From assembly GCF_003610295.1 (NCBI RefSeq), contig NZ_RAPV01000001.1, positions 310,001-374,000 of the forward strand: DNA of 64,000 nucleotides, written 5' to 3'. Shown here in pieces: positions 41,644 through 50,472 of the stretch; within the stretch, counting starts at the first letter, position 1; the number at the start of each line of letters is the position of its first letter. A model generated the notes under the pieces. That model saw only the letters and a list, made by a program, of their open reading frames with translations, did no database searches and was not told where the DNA came from. The translations under genes and the position numbers were made by a program. The DNA is from Paraburkholderia sp. BL23I1N1. Its GTDB lineage: Bacteria; Pseudomonadota; Gammaproteobacteria; Burkholderiales; Burkholderiaceae.

Positions 41644-42879
41644 TTAGCGGCGCTGACCGAACATCATTTGCCGCGCCAGCGCGGTTTTCACCGGCGGCAC
41701 GAATTCGAGCGCGGTGAGAGCGAGGCCGCGCAAGGCGGCGAGCGGTGGGAAGTCGACGGTAAAAAGGCGTGCGAGCGTGTCGGTCGCGCCGATCGTCAGG
41801 CGCCGGTCGAGCGCGCGGCGTTGCGCGAACGTAGCGAGCGCGAGCGGGGTGGGGCCCTCCGTCGACAAGGCATCGGCAAGCGCATGCGCGTCGCGCAAGC
41901 CAAGATTCAGACCTTGGCCCGCCACCGGATGCAGCGTCTGCGCCGCATTGCCAATGGCGACGATATGGCCCTTGACGAGCGTATCGACCGTGTTCAGTCC
42001 CAGCGGAAACGACGCGCGCCCCTTGATTTGCGTAAAGCTGCCCATGCGGCTGCCGAATGCGGCGCCGAGTTCGCGGAGGAATTCGTCGTCGGGGAGCTGG
42101 GCGCGTCGCGCGGCTTCTTCGGGGGCGCAGCACCACACCAGCGCGTAATTCGCGCCGCGCACGCCGCCCATTGGCAGCAGCGCGATGGGCCCTTGCGACG
42201 TGAAGCGCTCCCACGCCACGTGCGGTTGTGGCGCCGACACGCTGACCGTGCCGACCAGCGCGGTCTGTCCGTAATCGCGTGAGTCACCGCTGGCGCCGCT
42301 TCCTGCGCGCCCGGCGGTTTTCTGGTCGCCGAACAGGCCGCCCTCGGCATTGACCAGAATCCGCGTGCGCAGTTGGCGCTCGACACCCGCGGTTTCGATC
42401 GGCAGCGTGACGCCGTCGAGATCCTGAGTCGGCGCCGCGGCGGAGGTGGAGCGGAACCAGTGCACGGACGTCGCGTGAACAGCTTCGGCGAGACCATGCA
42501 CGATCGCGCCATAACGCAGCACATAGCCGAGCGCCGGCAAGCCGTGCTCACTGTGGTCGATCAGCGTGCGGCCAAAATGGCCGCGCTGCGACACGTGGAT
42601 GCGTTGGATCGCGGTGGCGTCGGCGGGCCAGCGCAGCGGTTCGAGAATCATCCGGCTGCCCTGCGACACGGCGATCGCGCGCGGATCGGCGATCGAATCT
42701 TCCGGCTCGCGCGCGTCGATCAGCGCGATCTTCAGCGCGTGCGTCGCGCTGCGGCGCGCCAGCCAGCCGGCAAGCGCCAGCCCGACCGGCCCGGCGCCGA
42801 CGATCGTCACGTCGAAATCGAAGGGACGGTCGGACACGGCGGGTTTCAGAATTACCGTCGACTGGGAAACGTCGTTCAT
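41644..42879 (-). CDS. ubiH: FAD-dependent ubiquinone-type hydroxylase, UbiH/UbiF family
   Basis: Flavin monooxygenase expected to hydroxylate a ubiquinone precursor ring. The start at 42879 (MNDVSQSTVILKPAVSDRPFDFDVTIVGAGPVGLALAGWL) follows GGAAG and gives 411 aa. The FAD-binding GxGxxG is in VGAGPVGLALA. The second FAD motif is AIGNAAQTLHPVAGQGLNLGLRDAHALA, in which the usual GD acid is replaced by GN. It follows pepP by 20 bases, the conserved pepP-ubiH order. Whether it acts at C4 or another position is unclear. Confidence 0.85.
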   Translation of the reverse strand: MNDVSQSTVILKPAVSDRPFDFDVTIVGAGPVGLALAGWLARRSATHALKIALIDAREPEDSIADPRAIAVSQGSRMILEPLRWPADATAIQRIHVSQRGHFGRTLIDHSEHGLPALGYVLRYGAIVHGLAEAVHATSVHWFRSTSAAAPTQDLDGVTLPIETAGVERQLRTRILVNAEGGLFGDQKTAGRAGSGASGDSRDYGQTALVGTVSVSAPQPHVAWERFTSQGPIALLPMGGVRGANYALVWCCAPEEAARRAQLPDDEFLRELGAAFGSRMGSFTQIKGRASFPLGLNTVDTLVKGHIVAIGNAAQTLHPVAGQGLNLGLRDAHALADALSTEGPTPLALATFAQRRALDRRLTIGATDTLARLFTVDFPPLAALRGLALTALEFVPPVKTALARQMMFGQRR

Positions 42880-42898
42880 TGCGGGTTGCTTCCTTGGG

Positions 42899-44305
42899 TT
42901 ACTTCCCAGCATCCTGGGCAGCGCGGGCTTCCTGCATCAGCGCCTCGATCTCCTCGGCGGCCACCGGGACGTCGCGCGTGATCAGCTCGCAACCGTCCGG
43001 CGTGATGATCGCGTCGTCTTCGATGCGGATACCGATGTTCCAGTAGCGCTCGGGCACGCCCTCGGCCGGACGGATGTACAGACCGGGCTCGACGGTCAGC
43101 GCCATCCCCGCCTGCAGCGTGCGCCACGGCAGCGCGCCCGCTTCGTCGCGCGGTGCGCCCCGTTCGCGGTAATCGCCGACATCGTGCACGTCCATGCCGA
43201 TCCAATGGCCGGTGCGGTGCATATAGAACGGCGCATAGGCGCGCTCGCCGATTACGTCGCCGACCGAGGCGAACTTCGTGCGATCGATGATGCCGGTGTC
43301 AAGCAGCCCTTGCGACAGCACGCGCACAGCGGCCTGGTGCGGATCGTCGAAGGTGGCGCCGACGCGGGTGGCGTCGACGGCAGCCTGCTGGGCGGCCAGC
43401 ACGATGCCGTACAGCTCGCGCTGCGCCGGCGTGAAGCGGCCGCTTGCCGGAAAGGTGCGGGTGATGTCGGATGCATAGCCGTCGAGTTCGCAGGCGGCGT
43501 CGATCAGGATCAGATCGCCGTCCTGGGCAATTGCATTGCCGGCCGGGTAGTGCAGCACGCAGGCGTTGGCGCCCGCAGCGACGATCGACGTGTAAGCCGG
43601 CGCCTGCGCGCCGAACTTGCGGAATGTGTAGAGCAACTCGGCTTCGAGTTCGTACTCGCGCACGCCGGGGTGGCAGGCGGCCATGGCGCGACGATGCGCT
43701 TGCGCCGAAATCTGTCCGGCGCGGCGCATGATGGCGAGCTCGTGGTGATCCTTGACGAGCCGCATGTCGTCGAGCAGCGGGATCAGATCCTGCGCGACGG
43801 TGGGGGCGGCGACGCCGCTGCGGCCCTGCGCACGCACCGCGTCGAGCCAGCCGCGCACCTGTTCGTCCAGTTCCGCCGAGGTGCCGAGCGCGTAATGCAG
43901 CGACGGCTTGTCAGCGAGAATACGCGGCAGTTGCGTATCGACTTCGCTCACGGCGAAGGCGGCGTCGAAGCCGAACGCCTCGCGCGCGCCGTCTGGCCCG
44001 AAACGGAATCCGTCCCACGTCTCGCGCTCGACATTCTTTTCGCGGCAAAACAGGATCGACGCCGGGCCGCCAGGCGCGGCGCTCGCGTCGAGCACCAGCC
44101 AGGCCTCGGGTTCGGTGAAGCCTGTCAGATAGTAGAAGTAGCTATCGTGCCGGTAGGGGTAGTCGGCGTCCCGGTTGCGCAGCTTTTCCGGCGCGGTGGG
44201 CACGATGGCGACGCCCCCGCCTGCTGCGCGCAGCGCGGCGAGTACGCGCTCGCGGCGCGTGCGGTAGACGTCGGTGGCGATGATGGGTTCGGTCGGCTGG
44301 TTCAT
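42899..44305 (-). CDS. pepP: Xaa-Pro aminopeptidase
   Basis: Manganese metallopeptidase that removes an N-terminal residue before proline. The start at 44305 (MNQPTEPIIATDVYRTRRERVLAAL) gives 468 aa. The N-terminal creatinase-like domain holds NRDADYPYRHDSYFYYLTGF. The pita-bread domain shows metal ligands in LILIDAACELDGYASDITRTFP, FYMHRTGHWIGMDVHDVG, ALTVEPGLYI and GIRIEDDAIIT. ubiH follows directly on the same strand. Confidence 0.95.
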   Translation of the reverse strand: MNQPTEPIIATDVYRTRRERVLAALRAAGGGVAIVPTAPEKLRNRDADYPYRHDSYFYYLTGFTEPEAWLVLDASAAPGGPASILFCREKNVERETWDGFRFGPDGAREAFGFDAAFAVSEVDTQLPRILADKPSLHYALGTSAELDEQVRGWLDAVRAQGRSGVAAPTVAQDLIPLLDDMRLVKDHHELAIMRRAGQISAQAHRRAMAACHPGVREYELEAELLYTFRKFGAQAPAYTSIVAAGANACVLHYPAGNAIAQDGDLILIDAACELDGYASDITRTFPASGRFTPAQRELYGIVLAAQQAAVDATRVGATFDDPHQAAVRVLSQGLLDTGIIDRTKFASVGDVIGERAYAPFYMHRTGHWIGMDVHDVGDYRERGAPRDEAGALPWRTLQAGMALTVEPGLYIRPAEGVPERYWNIGIRIEDDAIITPDGCELITRDVPVAAEEIEALMQEARAAQDAGK

Positions 44306-44536
44306 TTTGCGATTGTAGCGCCCAATGCGGCGACTTATTTTGCACGGATACTGACGGGAGAAGGTGGCCCCCAACCGCATTGGCCATTTGGCCGGGTAGA
44401 CTGCGCGCGAGCGCTGCGGCAATGTTGCAATCCATCCACAGCGAGCATCCATGCGGCTTGCGAAGCGGCTTCACCATACTCGGGAATGCCGCCGACCACT
44501 TATACTTTCGCCGAATTCAAGAAAAGGCAGATGGCA

Positions 44537-45151
44537 ATGATGAAACTCATCGGTTCGCTCGCCAGCCCGTTCGTGCGCAAAGCGCGGATCGTTCTGGCCG
44601 ACAAGAAGATCGACTACGAACTCGTCCAGGAGAACGTTTGGGCGCCGGACACCACGATTCACACCTTCAATCCGATCGGCAAGGTGCCATGCCTCGTCAT
44701 GGAAGACGGCGAAGCGGTGTTCGACTCGCGGGTGATCTGCGAATACGTGGATACGTTGTCGCCGGTCGGTAAGCTGATTCCGCCGTCGGGGCGCGAGCGC
44801 GTCGAAGTGCGGTGCTGGGAAGCGCTCGCCGACGGCATCCTCGACGCCGCGGTGCTGATTCGCCTCGAAAGTACCCAGCGCACGCCCGAGCAGCGCGTGG
44901 ACGCGTGGGTGGCGCGGCAGCAACGCAAGATCGACGAAGGCCTGATCGCGATGTCGCAAGGTTTGGGCGGCAAGCCATGGTGCACGGGCAATCACTACAC
45001 GCTCGCGGATATCGCGGTGGGTTGCGCGCTGGGTTACCTCGATTTCCGCATGCCTGAGTTGAACTGGCGCGAACCGTATCCGAATCTGGATAAGCATTTC
45101 CAGAAGCTGTCGTTGCGTCAGTCGTTTATCGATACGGTACCGGCGAATTGA
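44537..45151 (+). CDS. Glutathione S-transferase family protein
   Basis: The 204-aa protein begins MMKLIGSLASPFVRKARIVLADKKIDYE. The thioredoxin-like domain holds the SPFVRK active-site region, NPIGKVPCLVMEDGEAVFDSRVICEYVD for glutathione binding, and an all-helical C-terminal domain (ALADGILDAAVLIRLE to YLDFRMPELNW). It resembles YibF. In-frame ATGs at 44531 and 44540 are equally possible starts. The physiological substrate is unknown. The gene diverges from pepP. Confidence 0.88.
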   Translation: MMKLIGSLASPFVRKARIVLADKKIDYELVQENVWAPDTTIHTFNPIGKVPCLVMEDGEAVFDSRVICEYVDTLSPVGKLIPPSGRERVEVRCWEALADGILDAAVLIRLESTQRTPEQRVDAWVARQQRKIDEGLIAMSQGLGGKPWCTGNHYTLADIAVGCALGYLDFRMPELNWREPYPNLDKHFQKLSLRQSFIDTVPAN

Positions 45152-45276
45152 GAGAAGTCCTCCTGGCCGCGAAGCGGAGCGGTTGTCTGGATGCGAAATG
45201 CCTAAAATGTTCGCCAGATTGCAAAATGATGTCATTCAAGCTTTCATTTGTATAAATTAAAGCTTGCGACTGTGGT

Positions 45277-45310
45277 AAAAATGCGCCTACCCGTCAGGCG
45301 CATTTTTTTT
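45277..45310. terminator. Bidirectional terminator after the GST gene
   Basis: AAAAATGCGCCT (45277-45288) and AGGCGCATTTTT (45296-45307) enclose ACCCGTC, and the T run reaches 45310. It lies 125 bases past the GST stop, just after an AAGCTTT/AAAGCTT inverted repeat (45238-45265). Confidence 0.85.
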
Positions 45311-45446
45311 GTCTGTCGCGTGACGCAATGGTTTATGCAATCGACATAGGTGGAGTTTTTCTCCGGTGATATGCGGCCATTGCGAATGGGCGGCGCCTTA
45401 AAACGCACCGTCGATATTAATAACGTCCGCAACCGAGACTTCCACC

Positions 45447-46205
45447 ATAAAACCGTACCGCTTTGTCATTGCCGCTTCTGCCTGCGCCCTGTTTGCCGCG
45501 TGTTCGAGCGTCAACAACGTCAATCCGACTGCGCTGATCCAGTCCGGCCAGCAGGCCGTTCAGGCCGCCACGCTCAGCGACACCGACGTGCGCTCGCTGA
45601 CCGACAAGTCTTGCGCACAACTGGATAGCGAAAATCAGATTGCCGCGGCGAACAGCAAGTACCAGAAACGTCTGAATAAGATCGCCGCGCAACTGGGCAA
45701 TAACATCAACGGCGTGCCGGTGAACTACAAGGTCTACGTCACCAAGGACGTCAATGCATGGGCGATGGCAAATGGCTGCGTGCGCGTCTATAGCGGCCTG
45801 ATGGACATGATGAACGACAACGAAGTGCGCGGCGTGGTCGGCCATGAAATGGGCCACGTGGCGCTCGGCCATACGAGGAAGGCGCTGCAGGTCGCGTACG
45901 CGACTTCGGCGGCGCGCTCGGTGGCTTCGTCGGCGGGCGGCGTGGCGGGGAGTTTGTCCAGCTCGCAGCTTGGCGATTTTTCCGAGAAGCTGATTAATGC
46001 GCAGTTCTCTCAAGCCCAGGAAAGCGCAGCCGACGATTATTCATTCGACTTGCAGAAAAAGAAGAGTCTCGATCCATCGGGATTGGTAACGGCTTTCAGC
46101 AAGCTCGCACAACTGGATGGCGGCAAGTCGAGTATGTTGAGTTCGCATCCGGCCTCTCCGGCGCGCGCGCAGCATATTCAGCAGCGGATTGCTTCGAATC
46201 AGTAA
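45447..46205 (+). CDS. M48-family metalloprotease, lipoprotein, without canonical start codon
   Basis: Zinc protease of the M48 (HtpX/LoiP) family. The metal motif HEMGH lies in VRGVVGHEMGHVALGH and the third ligand in SQAQESAADDYSF. Upstream of the first canonical start (GTG 45588), the same frame encodes a perfect lipoprotein signal, KPYRFVIAASACALFAACSSVN, with lipobox FAAC. The codon before KPYRF is ATA (45447), and no ATG, GTG or TTG occurs in frame back to the stop at 45399. Starting at 45588 would give a 205-aa cytoplasmic protein without the signal. A start-codon mutation, an unusual AUA start or a sequence error is possible. It probably acts in envelope quality control. Confidence 0.82.
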   Translation: MKPYRFVIAASACALFAACSSVNNVNPTALIQSGQQAVQAATLSDTDVRSLTDKSCAQLDSENQIAAANSKYQKRLNKIAAQLGNNINGVPVNYKVYVTKDVNAWAMANGCVRVYSGLMDMMNDNEVRGVVGHEMGHVALGHTRKALQVAYATSAARSVASSAGGVAGSLSSSQLGDFSEKLINAQFSQAQESAADDYSFDLQKKKSLDPSGLVTAFSKLAQLDGGKSSMLSSHPASPARAQHIQQRIASNQ

Positions 46206-46269
46206 CGCCTGATTTTTTATAAACGCGCGCTCACGATGTTTCGGAGCGCGCGTTTTCTATTGAGGCGGA

Positions 46270-48012
46270 TTATTTTTTACCGTTTTGCCGCCGCCTGATT
46301 CCCGGCCCGAACGCAAACCCGAACGCCAGCAAGAACAACGAAACCGCCAGCACCGTGTTGTTGCCGCTTGTCACATAGGGCGTGCTGCCCGAGGTCCCTT
46401 GCACCTTCACATCGAGCGAGCCGATCGTGTACGGCGGCAGGCGTCCGATCACCTTGCCGTTGGCGTCGATCGCGGCGGTCGTGCCGGTGTTGGTGGCGCG
46501 CAGCATGGGGCGGCCGGTTTCCAGCGAACGCATGCGCGCGATCTGCAAATGTTGATCGAGTGCGATCGTGTCGCCGAACCAGGCGAGATTGGTCGAGTTG
46601 ACGAGGACGCCCGCCGGCGTATTGCTCTCGTGAATGTTCCGCGCGATCTCCTCGCCGAAAATATCCTCATAGCAGATGTCGACGGAGACCGGTTGGTTAT
46701 GCACGATGAACGGCTTCTGCACGGGCGCGCCGCGCGCGAAATCGCCGAGTGGAATGCTCATCAGATTCACGAACCACCGGAAGCCCCACGGCACGAATTC
46801 GCCGAACGGCACGAGATGGTGTTTGTCGTAGCGATACACGTCGCGAATGCCCGGCGTGACGCCGAACAGGCTATTCGTATAGTCGACCACCTGGCCTTCC
46901 GGCGTGATGGTGCCGCCGATCGCGCCAAACACGATCGCGGTGCCCGTTGTATCCGAGAAGTTGCGCACTGCCGAGGCGAACTGCGGCGGCAATTGCTGGG
47001 CAAGCACCGGAATGGCGGTTTCCGGCGTGACGATCAGGTCGGCCGGCTTCGACGTGATCATCTGCTGATACATGTCGATCGCGGCGCGCATGCCGGCTTC
47101 TTCGAACTTCATTTCCTGTTTGACGTTGCCTTGCAGGAGACGTACCGTCAGCGGCGCGTTGGCCGGCAGGGTCCACTGCACGAGCGGCAACAGCAGACCG
47201 GCCGCGATCAGCGCAAGCGCGACGCCCCCCGGGACCGCGATGCGCGCGATATGGCGTTTAGCGCCATTGCCAGCATTTCCAGCGTTGCTTGCTGCAGCAG
47301 CATCGCGTTGCCCGCGCGACGGCAGCAGTGGTACCAGCGCCTGCACGATCAACGCCGCCACCAGCGCCAGCATCCAGCCGATTCCATACACACCCGCCAC
47401 GGGTGCAAAGCCTGCGAGCGGGCCGTCTACTTGCGCATAACCGCTCCCAAGCCACGGAAAGCCGGTGAAAACGGTGCCGCGCAACCATTCGCCGATCGCC
47501 CACGCGCTCGCAAAAGCCAGCGCGCCGTGCCAGGTCGGCGAGAACGGTTGGTCGGTGTCGGACGTGCCGGTAGCGGAGGCGCCGTTGCGCGCATGTCCGG
47601 CGCAGAACGACCAGATGCCCGCAGCGAACGCCGGGTACACCGCCAGATACAGCGAGAACAGCACGACCGCCGCGCCCGCGAGCGGCGCGGCCATGCCGCC
47701 GTAATCGTGCATGCTCACGTACAGCCACCACACACCGGTGGCGAAGTTGCCGAAGCCGAAAGCACCACCCGTCAGCGCTGCGCTTTTCCAGCTGGTGGTA
47801 CGTGTCAGCCACGCAAAGAAGAAAGCGAAGATCACGAGTTCGAGCCAGCCGCCGTGCGGCGTCGGTGCGAACGACAACGTATTGGCCGCACCAGCGGCCA
47901 ACGCGACGAGGTAATGCCAGCGGGGCAGCGCACGGCCGCGTGCATCTCGGGTGGCAGGGGCGGCAGGAGCACTCACGCCGCGGCGCGAACGGGATGTAAT
48001 CGGGTCGGCCAT
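46270..48012 (-). CDS. lnt: Apolipoprotein N-acyltransferase
   Basis: Inner-membrane enzyme that adds the third acyl chain to lipoproteins. The 580-aa protein starts at 48012 (MADPITSRSRRGVSAPAAPATRD). About six transmembrane helices are followed by the periplasmic nitrilase domain with catalytic Glu in IVTPETAIPVL, Lys in RYDKHHLVPFGEFVP and Cys in SVDICYEDIFGEE. A low-complexity Ala/Gly/Asn loop (AAAASNAGNAGNGAKR) lies between helices. It follows corC by 49 bases in the usual order. Confidence 0.96.
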   Translation of the reverse strand: MADPITSRSRRGVSAPAAPATRDARGRALPRWHYLVALAAGAANTLSFAPTPHGGWLELVIFAFFFAWLTRTTSWKSAALTGGAFGFGNFATGVWWLYVSMHDYGGMAAPLAGAAVVLFSLYLAVYPAFAAGIWSFCAGHARNGASATGTSDTDQPFSPTWHGALAFASAWAIGEWLRGTVFTGFPWLGSGYAQVDGPLAGFAPVAGVYGIGWMLALVAALIVQALVPLLPSRGQRDAAAASNAGNAGNGAKRHIARIAVPGGVALALIAAGLLLPLVQWTLPANAPLTVRLLQGNVKQEMKFEEAGMRAAIDMYQQMITSKPADLIVTPETAIPVLAQQLPPQFASAVRNFSDTTGTAIVFGAIGGTITPEGQVVDYTNSLFGVTPGIRDVYRYDKHHLVPFGEFVPWGFRWFVNLMSIPLGDFARGAPVQKPFIVHNQPVSVDICYEDIFGEEIARNIHESNTPAGVLVNSTNLAWFGDTIALDQHLQIARMRSLETGRPMLRATNTGTTAAIDANGKVIGRLPPYTIGSLDVKVQGTSGSTPYVTSGNNTVLAVSLFLLAFGFAFGPGIRRRQNGKK

Positions 48013-48061
48013 TGTTGCGCGGTCGGCGTGAGGAGTTGAAGAAGCGAAGAAAAATAGCGGA

Positions 48062-48955
48062 TCAGGTTTGCACGTGCTGTGCTTCGCGCTCGCGCTGGCC
48101 GGCAAGCGGGTCGCGGCGCACCAGCAGCATGTGAATCTGGCGGGCGTCGCCACGCAGAATCTCGAAGATCAGATCGTCGAGGCGGACTTTTTCACCGCGA
48201 TGCGGCACCCGTCCGAAATGATGCGTGACGAGGCCGCCGATGGTATCGACTTCGTCGTCCGAATAATGCGTGCCGAAAGCCTCGTTGAACTGCTCGATTT
48301 CGGTGAGCGCGCGCACGCGGAAGCGCCCGTCCGGCGACGCGATGATGTTGCCGCTTTCTTCGTCGAAATCGTATTCGTCTTCAATATCGCCGACGATCTG
48401 TTCCAGCACGTCTTCGATCGTAATCAGGCCCGCCACGCCGCCGTATTCGTCGACCACCACCGCGAGGTGGTTGCGATTCACGCGGAAGTCGTGCAGCAGC
48501 ACATTCAGGCGCTTCGACTCGGGGATGAAGACGGCGGGGCGCAGCATGCCGCGCACGTCGAATTCTTCTTCGGCGTAGTAGCGCAGCAGATCTTTCGCGA
48601 GCAGCACGCCGATGATGTTGTCGCGATTGCCCTCGTAGACCGGATAACGCGAGTGCGCCTTTTCCAGCACGTAGGGGATGAATTCGGCGGGATTGTCCGC
48701 GATGTTGATCGCGTCCATTTGTGCGCGCGGCACCATGATGTCGCGGGCGCTCAGTTCGGACACCTGGAATACGCCCTCGATCATCGACAGCGAGTCGGCG
48801 TCGATCAGGTTGCGCTCGTGCGCGTCCTGCAGGATTTCCAGGAGTTCTGCACGCGAGTCGGGCTCGGGCGAGATGAAGTCGGTCAGACGCTCGAGGAGTG
48901 AGCGTTTTTCTTGCGGTTTGTCGGTTTGACGTCGACTGGGATACGTGTCGTTCAT
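48062..48955 (-). CDS. corC: CorC/HlyC-family transporter-associated protein
   Basis: Soluble CBS-domain protein linked to magnesium and cobalt efflux. The 297-aa protein starts at 48955 (MNDTYPSRRQTDKPQEKRSLLERL). ARDIMVPRAQM begins the CBS pair, with SRYPVYEGNRDNIIGVLLAKDLL and HLAVVVDEYGGVAGLITIEDVLEQIVGDIEDEYD. The C-terminal CorC_HlyC domain ends with DDLIFEILRGDARQIHMLLVRR. It sits in the conserved ybeY-corC-lnt cluster. Confidence 0.95.
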   Translation of the reverse strand: MNDTYPSRRQTDKPQEKRSLLERLTDFISPEPDSRAELLEILQDAHERNLIDADSLSMIEGVFQVSELSARDIMVPRAQMDAINIADNPAEFIPYVLEKAHSRYPVYEGNRDNIIGVLLAKDLLRYYAEEEFDVRGMLRPAVFIPESKRLNVLLHDFRVNRNHLAVVVDEYGGVAGLITIEDVLEQIVGDIEDEYDFDEESGNIIASPDGRFRVRALTEIEQFNEAFGTHYSDDEVDTIGGLVTHHFGRVPHRGEKVRLDDLIFEILRGDARQIHMLLVRRDPLAGQREREAQHVQT

Positions 48956-49175
48956 GGTAGTGCGCCCGGCGAGACTGGGCGCGCTGTTGCAGAGCATTAA
49001 GGATACACCAGTCACATGGCAGGACCGTGTCCCGCCTGGTCTGGCGATGAGTGAAACGGTAATCAAGCCGCCCGGCCGCGTGCGGTGGGGGCGTAGGTCA
49101 ATCCTAACTGATTACAGGAGGAAAAGCGTTTTCGAGCAAAAAAGCGCGCTGGCTCCAAGGCTGTCCGCCGTTGCC

Positions 49176-49880
49176 CTATTTCTGCCCGGCCTTGCGGCTT
49201 TTCTCACAGCAACGTTCAAGCAGCGCCTCCAGCGCGCGGTCGGGCATGCCGCTTTCGCGCAACGCATGGACGGTGCGGCTGACGTATTCGAGCGTGGTGC
49301 CGTAGCGGCCGCTCGCGCAGCCGAACACGGCTTTGACGATCTCGTCGCGCAGCTTGCCGGTGTAGCTCGGCACGTCGCGCCGCATCACGAACGCGAGCGC
49401 GTCGACGCGCCGGCCGTCGGCGAGCACGCAGGGCAGCCACGCCGGGCGGTACGATCCCATCGCCATTTCACGGCGCCACAACGCTTCCAGATGCGGCATC
49501 GCGCCCTCGGCGGCGAGGCGGAAGGCGATGCCGGAGCACGAGCCGCCGCGATCGAGCGCGAGCACGAGGCCCGGCTGCTCGGGCGTGCCGCGATTCACGC
49601 GCGACCACAAATACAGGCCGCGGTGATAGCCGTGCACTTTCGAACGGGTGGCTTCGATGGTGGGGAGACCAGGATTCCAGATCAGCGAACCATAGCCGAA
49701 TAGCCACAGGTCGCTCTTGCGGTCCCAGTCGCGCAACGCGCAGTCGAGCGATGCGCGCAACTCCTCGTCCGTCAGCAGCCGCGACTCGCCGAGCGCGGGC
49801 GGATAGTCCGGGCAGGGCGTATTTCGGGTCTCGGCTTCAGGGGAGGACGTGCTCACGGTGACTTTTGAAGATGGCGGCAC
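49176..49880 (-). CDS. Gamma-glutamylcyclotransferase, ChaC family
   Basis: Likely glutathione-specific cyclotransferase releasing 5-oxoproline. The 234-aa protein has the substrate-binding WLFGYGSLIWNPGLP, RSKVHGYHRGLYLWSRVNRGTPEQPGLVLALD, and EMAMGSYRPAWLPC with the catalytic-type glutamate. The first codon is GTG (49880), three bases from the ybeY stop; a second GTG at 49856 is possible. It is inserted between ybeY and corC in an otherwise conserved cluster. Confidence 0.9.
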   Translation of the reverse strand: MPPSSKVTVSTSSPEAETRNTPCPDYPPALGESRLLTDEELRASLDCALRDWDRKSDLWLFGYGSLIWNPGLPTIEATRSKVHGYHRGLYLWSRVNRGTPEQPGLVLALDRGGSCSGIAFRLAAEGAMPHLEALWRREMAMGSYRPAWLPCVLADGRRVDALAFVMRRDVPSYTGKLRDEIVKAVFGCASGRYGTTLEYVSRTVHALRESGMPDRALEALLERCCEKSRKAGQK

Positions 49881-49883
49881 AGA

Positions 49884-50345
49884 CTATTGATAAGGATCCG
49901 GGAAGCCGAGCTTGCCAAGGATTTCGGTTTCGATCGCTTCCATTTCCTCGGCTTCTTCCTCGATCTCGTGATCGTAGCCTTGCGCATGGAGGGTGCCGTG
50001 CACAAGCAGATGCGCGTAGTGCGCGATCAGCGGTTTGCCCTGCTCGGCGGCTTCTTTCTCCACCACGGGGCAGCACAGGATCAGGTCGCCGGTCACCGGA
50101 TCGTCTTCCGATTCGGCGTAGGCGAAGGTCAGCACGTTGGTGGAGTAATCCTTGCCGCGATAGGTGCGGTTAAGCAGGCGGCCTTCTTCGGCGTCGACGA
50201 AACGCACGGTCAGTTCGCCGTCCGCGAAGAGCGCCGCCTTGATCCAGCCGGCCACGGTCGCGCGCGGCAGCAGCGCTTTGTGTTCCGGCCAGGCCTTGGC
50301 GGCGGGGAATTGCAGATTCAACGTCAGTTTTGGTGCGCGGCTCAT
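49884..50345 (-). CDS. ybeY: Endoribonuclease YbeY
   Basis: Single-strand-specific RNase that matures 16S rRNA 3' ends and takes part in ribosome quality control. The start at 50345 ([16 protein letters not shown]) gives 153 aa. The zinc motif HGxLHxxGYDH appears as [24 protein letters not shown] and [14 protein letters not shown] are further landmarks. It lies downstream of phoH, separated by a block of 13-bp tandem repeats. Confidence 0.96.
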   Translation of the reverse strand: MSRAPKLTLNLQFPAAKAWPEHKALLPRATVAGWIKAALFADGELTVRFVDAEEGRLLNRTYRGKDYSTNVLTFAYAESEDDPVTGDLILCCPVVEKEAAEQGKPLIAHYAHLLVHGTLHAQGYDHEIEEEAEEMEAIETEILGKLGFPDPYQ

Positions 50346-50394
50346 GCGGTGTCGGCTTGTTGCTTGGGTTGCTACGGCATATCCGGTGAAAACT

Positions 50395-50472
50395 GACGCA
50401 AATGAGTGACGCAATTGAGTGACTCAAATTAGCGCCGCAAATGAGCGACGCCAATCAAGGCCACAAACTAGC
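50395..50472. repeat. Six tandem 13-bp repeats between ybeY and phoH
   Basis: Units on the + strand are GACGCAAATGAGT, GACGCAATTGAGT, GACTCAAATTAGC, GCCGCAAATGAGC, GACGCCAATCAAG and GCCACAAACTAGC. The consensus is GACGCAAATGAGC. The sixth unit includes the phoH stop codon (50468-50470). A role is unknown; slippage-prone length variation is possible. Confidence 0.75.

Noticed and set aside
42566..44500. Very long open frame on the + strand opposite ubiH and pepP, continuous with the GST gene
   Set aside because: It is the high-GC shadow of the two minus-strand genes; its residues (Arg/Ala/His-rich, no family motif) contrast with the clear UbiH and PepP sequences opposite. Only 44537-45151 is real.
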